The position numbers and the translations under genes were made by a program. DNA of 38,151 bases, taken from Alphaproteobacteria bacterium (GTDB taxonomy: Bacteria > Pseudomonadota > Alphaproteobacteria > Rhodobacterales > Rhodobacteraceae). The notes below the pieces were generated by a model that was not told the DNA's origin, did not search any database, and worked only from the letters and a program-made list of their open reading frames with translations. The first letter of the stretch is position 1. Each line of letters opens with the position of its first letter. The stretch spans positions 1-38,151 of the forward strand of contig VGDH01000012.1 in NCBI GenBank assembly GCA_016869835.1. Direction: 5' to 3'. This document shows, one piece after another, positions 35,601 to 38,151 of this stretch.

Positions 35601-35927
35601 ATGAGCAAAGCAAAAACGGCAGAGGACAAGCAAATCCTTGAGCTGTCCGTTGCCCTTGAGATCACCAAGTTCCAGCGCGATGCATACCATGAGCAGGTCA
35701 CGAAGCTTGAGCAACGTCTGGCAGATGCAGATCGCCGTGCAGAGCGGGCAGAGGAGCGCCTCTATGAGGCAACTCGGATGCTCTCCACCCTCGCCATGCA
35801 GGCCGTGAATGCGCCTGCGAGATCGAATGCCACCGAGGTGCTGGTCGATGGAAAGAGCATCCTCCGGCTCAACAACCCGATTAACTTCGAGGGCGAGGGT
35901 AGGCCACAGCCAAAGCCGCAGGCTTAA
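35601..35927 (+). CDS. Hypothetical coiled-coil protein
   Basis: A 108-residue protein I cannot assign. Residues about 10-65 are strongly charged with a heptad-like pattern (LELSVALEITKFQRDAYHEQ, VTKLEQRLADADRRAERAEE), predicting a coiled coil; the C-terminal part is Pro/Gly-rich. No membrane segment or signal. AGGACC lies upstream of the ATG at 35601. It begins 195 bases from the divergent DUF393 gene. Possibly of phage or plasmid origin, but nothing in the sequence proves it. Confidence 0.5.
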   Translation: MSKAKTAEDKQILELSVALEITKFQRDAYHEQVTKLEQRLADADRRAERAEERLYEATRMLSTLAMQAVNAPARSNATEVLVDGKSILRLNNPINFEGEGRPQPKPQA

Positions 35928-36388
35928 CCCCCTCCTTTTGGGAAAAGACCAGTATCGTGAACCCCACCCGGGGGGGGCCCCCCTGTTTCAGTAAGGGACT
36001 CTGGGATCGCCTTGCATGATATTCTGCTCAAGCGATCACCTCGGTTTCGCCGATTTGCGGCTGAACGCTTCTCATGAAAGTCGCATCCGACCTTGAGCCC
36101 CAGCGCGCACGCTTTGTTTGATCGCATACATGCCGCCACAAAGTCTTCCGGCAGGGCTTCACCACAACGGATTTATTCCACAAAGGATTGAGTGGGCGTC
36201 AGCAATGCCGTGATCGGCGCCGAGGCGATACATGTGGGTAGCTGCAGCGTTATTCTGAGGCACGTAATCGCATGCATAGTACGTGCGCCCAAGGGCCTCA
36301 GCATTCCATTGACCGTACCACGTTCGCCAATGATATCCTTCATCCACAAGATGGACGCACCATTGGCCCGGCAGCAGAGGAACTCGAC
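35928..36388. other. Intergenic stretch with a G8C6 run
   Basis: About 460 bases without a supported gene. It holds an uninterrupted run of eight G and six C (35970-35983), which is odd and may be an assembly error. Overlapping short frames between 36159 and 36390 on both strands do not match a known family. The upstream part of the DUF1989 gene lies at the right end. Confidence 0.45.
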
Positions 36389-36991
36389 ATGACGACAGAC
36401 CTTCACGTTGTCCCCGCAAGGCGCGGGCGCGCGGTGCGGTTGGCAAAGGGACAAGCCATCCAAATCATCAACACGCACGGTCAGCAGGTTGTTGATACTT
36501 GGTGCTTCAACGCAGATGACCTCTCCGAGTTCATGTCTATGGAACACCTGCATGCAATGCTGCAGGGGATATTCCCCGCCACGGGTGATGGACTTACGAC
36601 AAACAGGCGTCGGCCCATTTTGATGCTTGAGGAAGACACCTCACCGGGCCGCCATGATACGGTCATCGCGGCCTGCGACGTGCACCGCTATGCATCGCTA
36701 GGCTGCACACATTACCATGACAACTGCACCGACAACTTGCGGGCGGCACTCGGCCAGCTCGATTTGCGTGCGCCGGAATGCCCGGCCCCCCTGAACCTCT
36801 GGATGAACATCCCGGTCAGCCCCGATGGTAGGATCACGTGGGGTGAGCCTCTCAGCAAGCCCGGGGATTACGTGACCCTGCGCGCAGTTCTCGATTGCAT
36901 AGTGGTCATGTCCACATGCCCGCAGGACATGATCCCAATCAACGGCGCCGCCTGCACACCGACTGAGGTTCACTATCGGATTCTGAGCTGA
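36389..36991 (+). CDS. DUF1989 (urea carboxylase-associated) family protein
   Basis: A 200-residue protein of the DUF1989 family. Landmarks: VPARRGRAVRLAKGQAIQII, GQQVVDTWCFN, the segment DVHRYASLGCTHYHDNCTDN rich in His and Cys (possible metal ligands), and PINGAACTPTEVHYRI at the end. These proteins sit beside urea carboxylase and guanidine-degradation genes; their activity is poorly defined. AGAGGA lies eight bases before the ATG at 36389. Neither urea carboxylase nor allophanate hydrolase is near, so it is an orphan copy here. Function is therefore only a family assignment. Confidence 0.82.
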   Translation: MTTDLHVVPARRGRAVRLAKGQAIQIINTHGQQVVDTWCFNADDLSEFMSMEHLHAMLQGIFPATGDGLTTNRRRPILMLEEDTSPGRHDTVIAACDVHRYASLGCTHYHDNCTDNLRAALGQLDLRAPECPAPLNLWMNIPVSPDGRITWGEPLSKPGDYVTLRAVLDCIVVMSTCPQDMIPINGAACTPTEVHYRILS

Positions 36992-37265
36992 GCTTCCGAA
37001 GTCCTACGTTGGGGTGATGTATCTTGCTGTGAAGGCTGGATGGTCGAGGCGACAAAAAGTTCAATCGAATCTTTGCCCCATGTGGTCGTCGTCCCAGACG
37101 CCCGTGGCCGCCTGACTGTCAGGCTCCTGATGGCAACCAGCCATCAATCCGCTCAGATCAAGATGGAGGATAGCTGAGGCTACCGAAGCTCAATAGCAGT
37201 GCTCTCGCTGCAATCTTTCACACACGCCGCGCGTGCTTCACTGGTTCCAGATATCACACGCCTGA
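36992..37265. other. Intergenic stretch without recognised content
   Basis: About 270 bases between the DUF1989 gene and the HsdR remnant. Nothing with protein or RNA character was seen. Confidence 0.4.
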
Positions 37266-37718
37266 TTACGCAACGGCCTTGAGCCGGATGTCGTTGACTG
37301 CGGATATAATCTGCTGAACTTCTGATTTCGGAAAAATGCCGTCGATACCTTGATCGCTCAGGTCCGTGTAGGGGCTTTCGTAGAAGCGAGCCGGATCGAC
37401 CGTACCTTGCTCTGTCAGGTGATTGATCAGCAGGTCCAAGAACTCCTTCTGCGCACTTGTGGGTGTTCGGCCATCTGTTAGCGCGCTGAAGGCCTGTTTG
37501 GCGGCCTTGCGATCCAAGCCTACGAGGGAGCGCAAGAATAGCCCAAGGCCGCCTGCTTGCACTATCTCCTGCGCTCCGTCCGCCACCGGCACACCTTCTA
37601 GGTCAAACATGCGCTCTAGCTCGAGGATGTCGGTCGGCGTCAGTTGCTCAGCACTGTCCGCCATCAGCACCCTTGGGACAGTTTGGCGTGCTTGCGCAGC
37701 GGAGGGTTTGCGGCTCAT
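37266..37718 (-). pseudogene. C-terminal remnant of type I restriction enzyme subunit HsdR
   Basis: A 150-residue frame whose body matches the C-terminal domain of type I restriction R subunits (EcoEI R C-terminal type): LTPTDILELERMF, then LFLRSLVGLDRKAAKQAFSA, LLINHLTEQGTVDPARFYES and PYTDLSDQGIDGIF. HsdR proteins are roughly 800-1000 residues with a nuclease and DEAD-box motor; both are absent, as are HsdM and HsdS. The match starts around residue 18-25, beside an IS3 scrap that begins within 25 bases. This is a fragment cut off by an insertion or deletion and cannot restrict DNA alone. Confidence 0.8.
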
Positions 37719-37741
37719 CTTGACCCCGCATGGAGGTGAAG

Positions 37742-37864
37742 ATGAGAAAGAACCCCGTTACGACGAAGGCGCCTGCCGAGCAGGTCGTGAAGGACATCCG
37801 GCGTGCTACGCGCAAGCTGCATTCATCCGAGGAGAAGATCCGAAGCGGGCGGCAGCGGGCATGA
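37742..37864 (+). mobile_element. IS3-family OrfA N-terminal remnant
   Basis: GGAGGTGAAG followed by ATG 37742 and MRKNPVTTKAPAEQVVKDIR, then RATRKLHSSEEKIR, the start of a different IS3-group OrfA from the one at 22135. The match stops after EEKIR; the last residues (SGRQRA) are read from the adjoining RTX gene in the wrong frame. The element broke at about 37842. Its left end lies against the HsdR remnant. Confidence 0.8.
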
Positions 37865-38151
37865 CAAGGTGATCTCTGCCCTGTCCCACACATTGGGCGC
37901 CGGGTTTGAAGAGCTTTGGCTGGCCGCAGGCTCTACCGCAGCAACCGGTACGGGCAATGCGGCAAACAACAAGATCGTCGGTAACGCCCAGGCCAATATC
38001 CTGACCGGCGAGGTCGGAGCAGATCAGCTTTACGGCGAAGGCGGTGATGACCAGCTTTTCGGTGGTCTGGGCAATGACAGCCTTTACGGTGGGGCGGGCA
38101 ATGACAGGCTTTACGGCGGGGCGGGCGGGGGGGGGGGGGGGCCTTTTCGGG
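37842..38151 (+). pseudogene. RTX calcium-binding repeat protein fragment, truncated 5' by the IS3 remnant, running off the window
   Basis: From 37842 the frame reads GGSGHDKVISALSHTLGAGF, EELWLAAGS, then NNKIVGNAQANILTGEVGAD and nonapeptide repeats: GEGGDDQLF, GGLGNDSLY, GGAGNDRLY. These GGxGxDxLx units bind calcium and form a parallel beta-roll in type I-secreted proteins. The N terminus is missing at the IS junction, and the C terminus lies beyond the window. A 15-G run (38127-38141) interrupts the last repeat and shifts the frame. Confidence 0.75.
38127..38141. other. 15-base G homopolymer near the window end
   Basis: Fifteen G in a row replace what should be an Asn-Asp repeat unit; after it CTTTTCGGG resumes in the wrong frame. 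This looks like a sequencing or assembly artefact at a contig end rather than biology. Confidence 0.6.

Noticed and set aside
1-38151. CRISPR arrays, retrons, toxin-antitoxin pairs or other defence systems
   Set aside because: No regularly spaced repeats, reverse transcriptase, or paired small genes of that kind were seen; the only defence-related sequence is the HsdR scrap.

Overview
The window looks like an accessory region of a GC-rich alphaproteobacterium, probably Rhodobacterales (Roseobacter-like). This rests on gene content and style: HisD/HpsN-type dehydrogenase, several ABC importers, IS3 and IS6 remnants, an RTX protein, and many ATGA-coupled genes. No rRNA, tRNA, replication gene, CRISPR array or phage structural gene was seen. 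A 15-G run 10 bases before the right end suggests a draft contig end.

Region 1 (about 0.35-19.4 kb) is a large catabolic block. A thirteen-gene minus-strand array runs from 13194 down to 353: a luciferase-like flavin monooxygenase (broken by one missing base), an alpha/beta hydrolase, a 3-hydroxyisobutyrate-dehydrogenase-like enzyme, a GlcG/HbpS protein, an SDR, a HisD-like dehydrogenase, a Gfo/Idh/MocA oxidoreductase, a GntR/FCD regulator, a nitrate/sulfonate/pyrimidine-type ABC importer (ATPase, two permeases, binding protein), an ACMSD-like amidohydrolase and a PuuE-like deacetylase. Upstream lie a LysR regulator, a flavin reductase, a cupin, a class A FAD monooxygenase, a cyclase-family hydrolase and an amidase. 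Together these could import a small, probably ring-containing and amide-containing compound, oxygenate it with two different flavin enzymes, open it hydrolytically and oxidise the products. The substrate cannot be read from the sequence.

Two repeated regulatory motifs tie this block together. CTGATAT-N7-CATATATTAT occurs 61-62 bases upstream of both the flavin monooxygenase and the flavin reductase, flanking the LysR gene. A 16-base near-palindrome, TTTATnGTAnnATAAA, lies upstream of the cupin/FAD monooxygenase pair and upstream of the cyclase gene.

Region 2 (19.4-22.0 kb) holds about 950 bases without a convincing gene, then a TetR regulator and a convergent NADPH:quinone reductase. Region 3 (22.07-34.3 kb) is a second catabolic cassette bracketed by an IS3 remnant on the left and an IS6 remnant on the right. 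It has a large MalT-like LuxR regulator, a complete dipeptide-type ABC importer (the binding protein carries a frameshift near its C terminus), a HyuA-like hydantoinase and two tandem DUF917 proteins. All genes from the first permease to HyuA are translationally coupled. A direct repeat ahead of the binding-protein gene is a candidate site for the LuxR regulator. The likely substrate class is hydantoin- or thiohydantoin-like.

Region 4 (34.3-38.15 kb) is a patchwork: a DCC/DUF393 protein, a coiled-coil hypothetical, a DUF1989 protein, the C-terminal scrap of a type I restriction HsdR, an IS3 OrfA scrap, and an RTX gene truncated at both ends.
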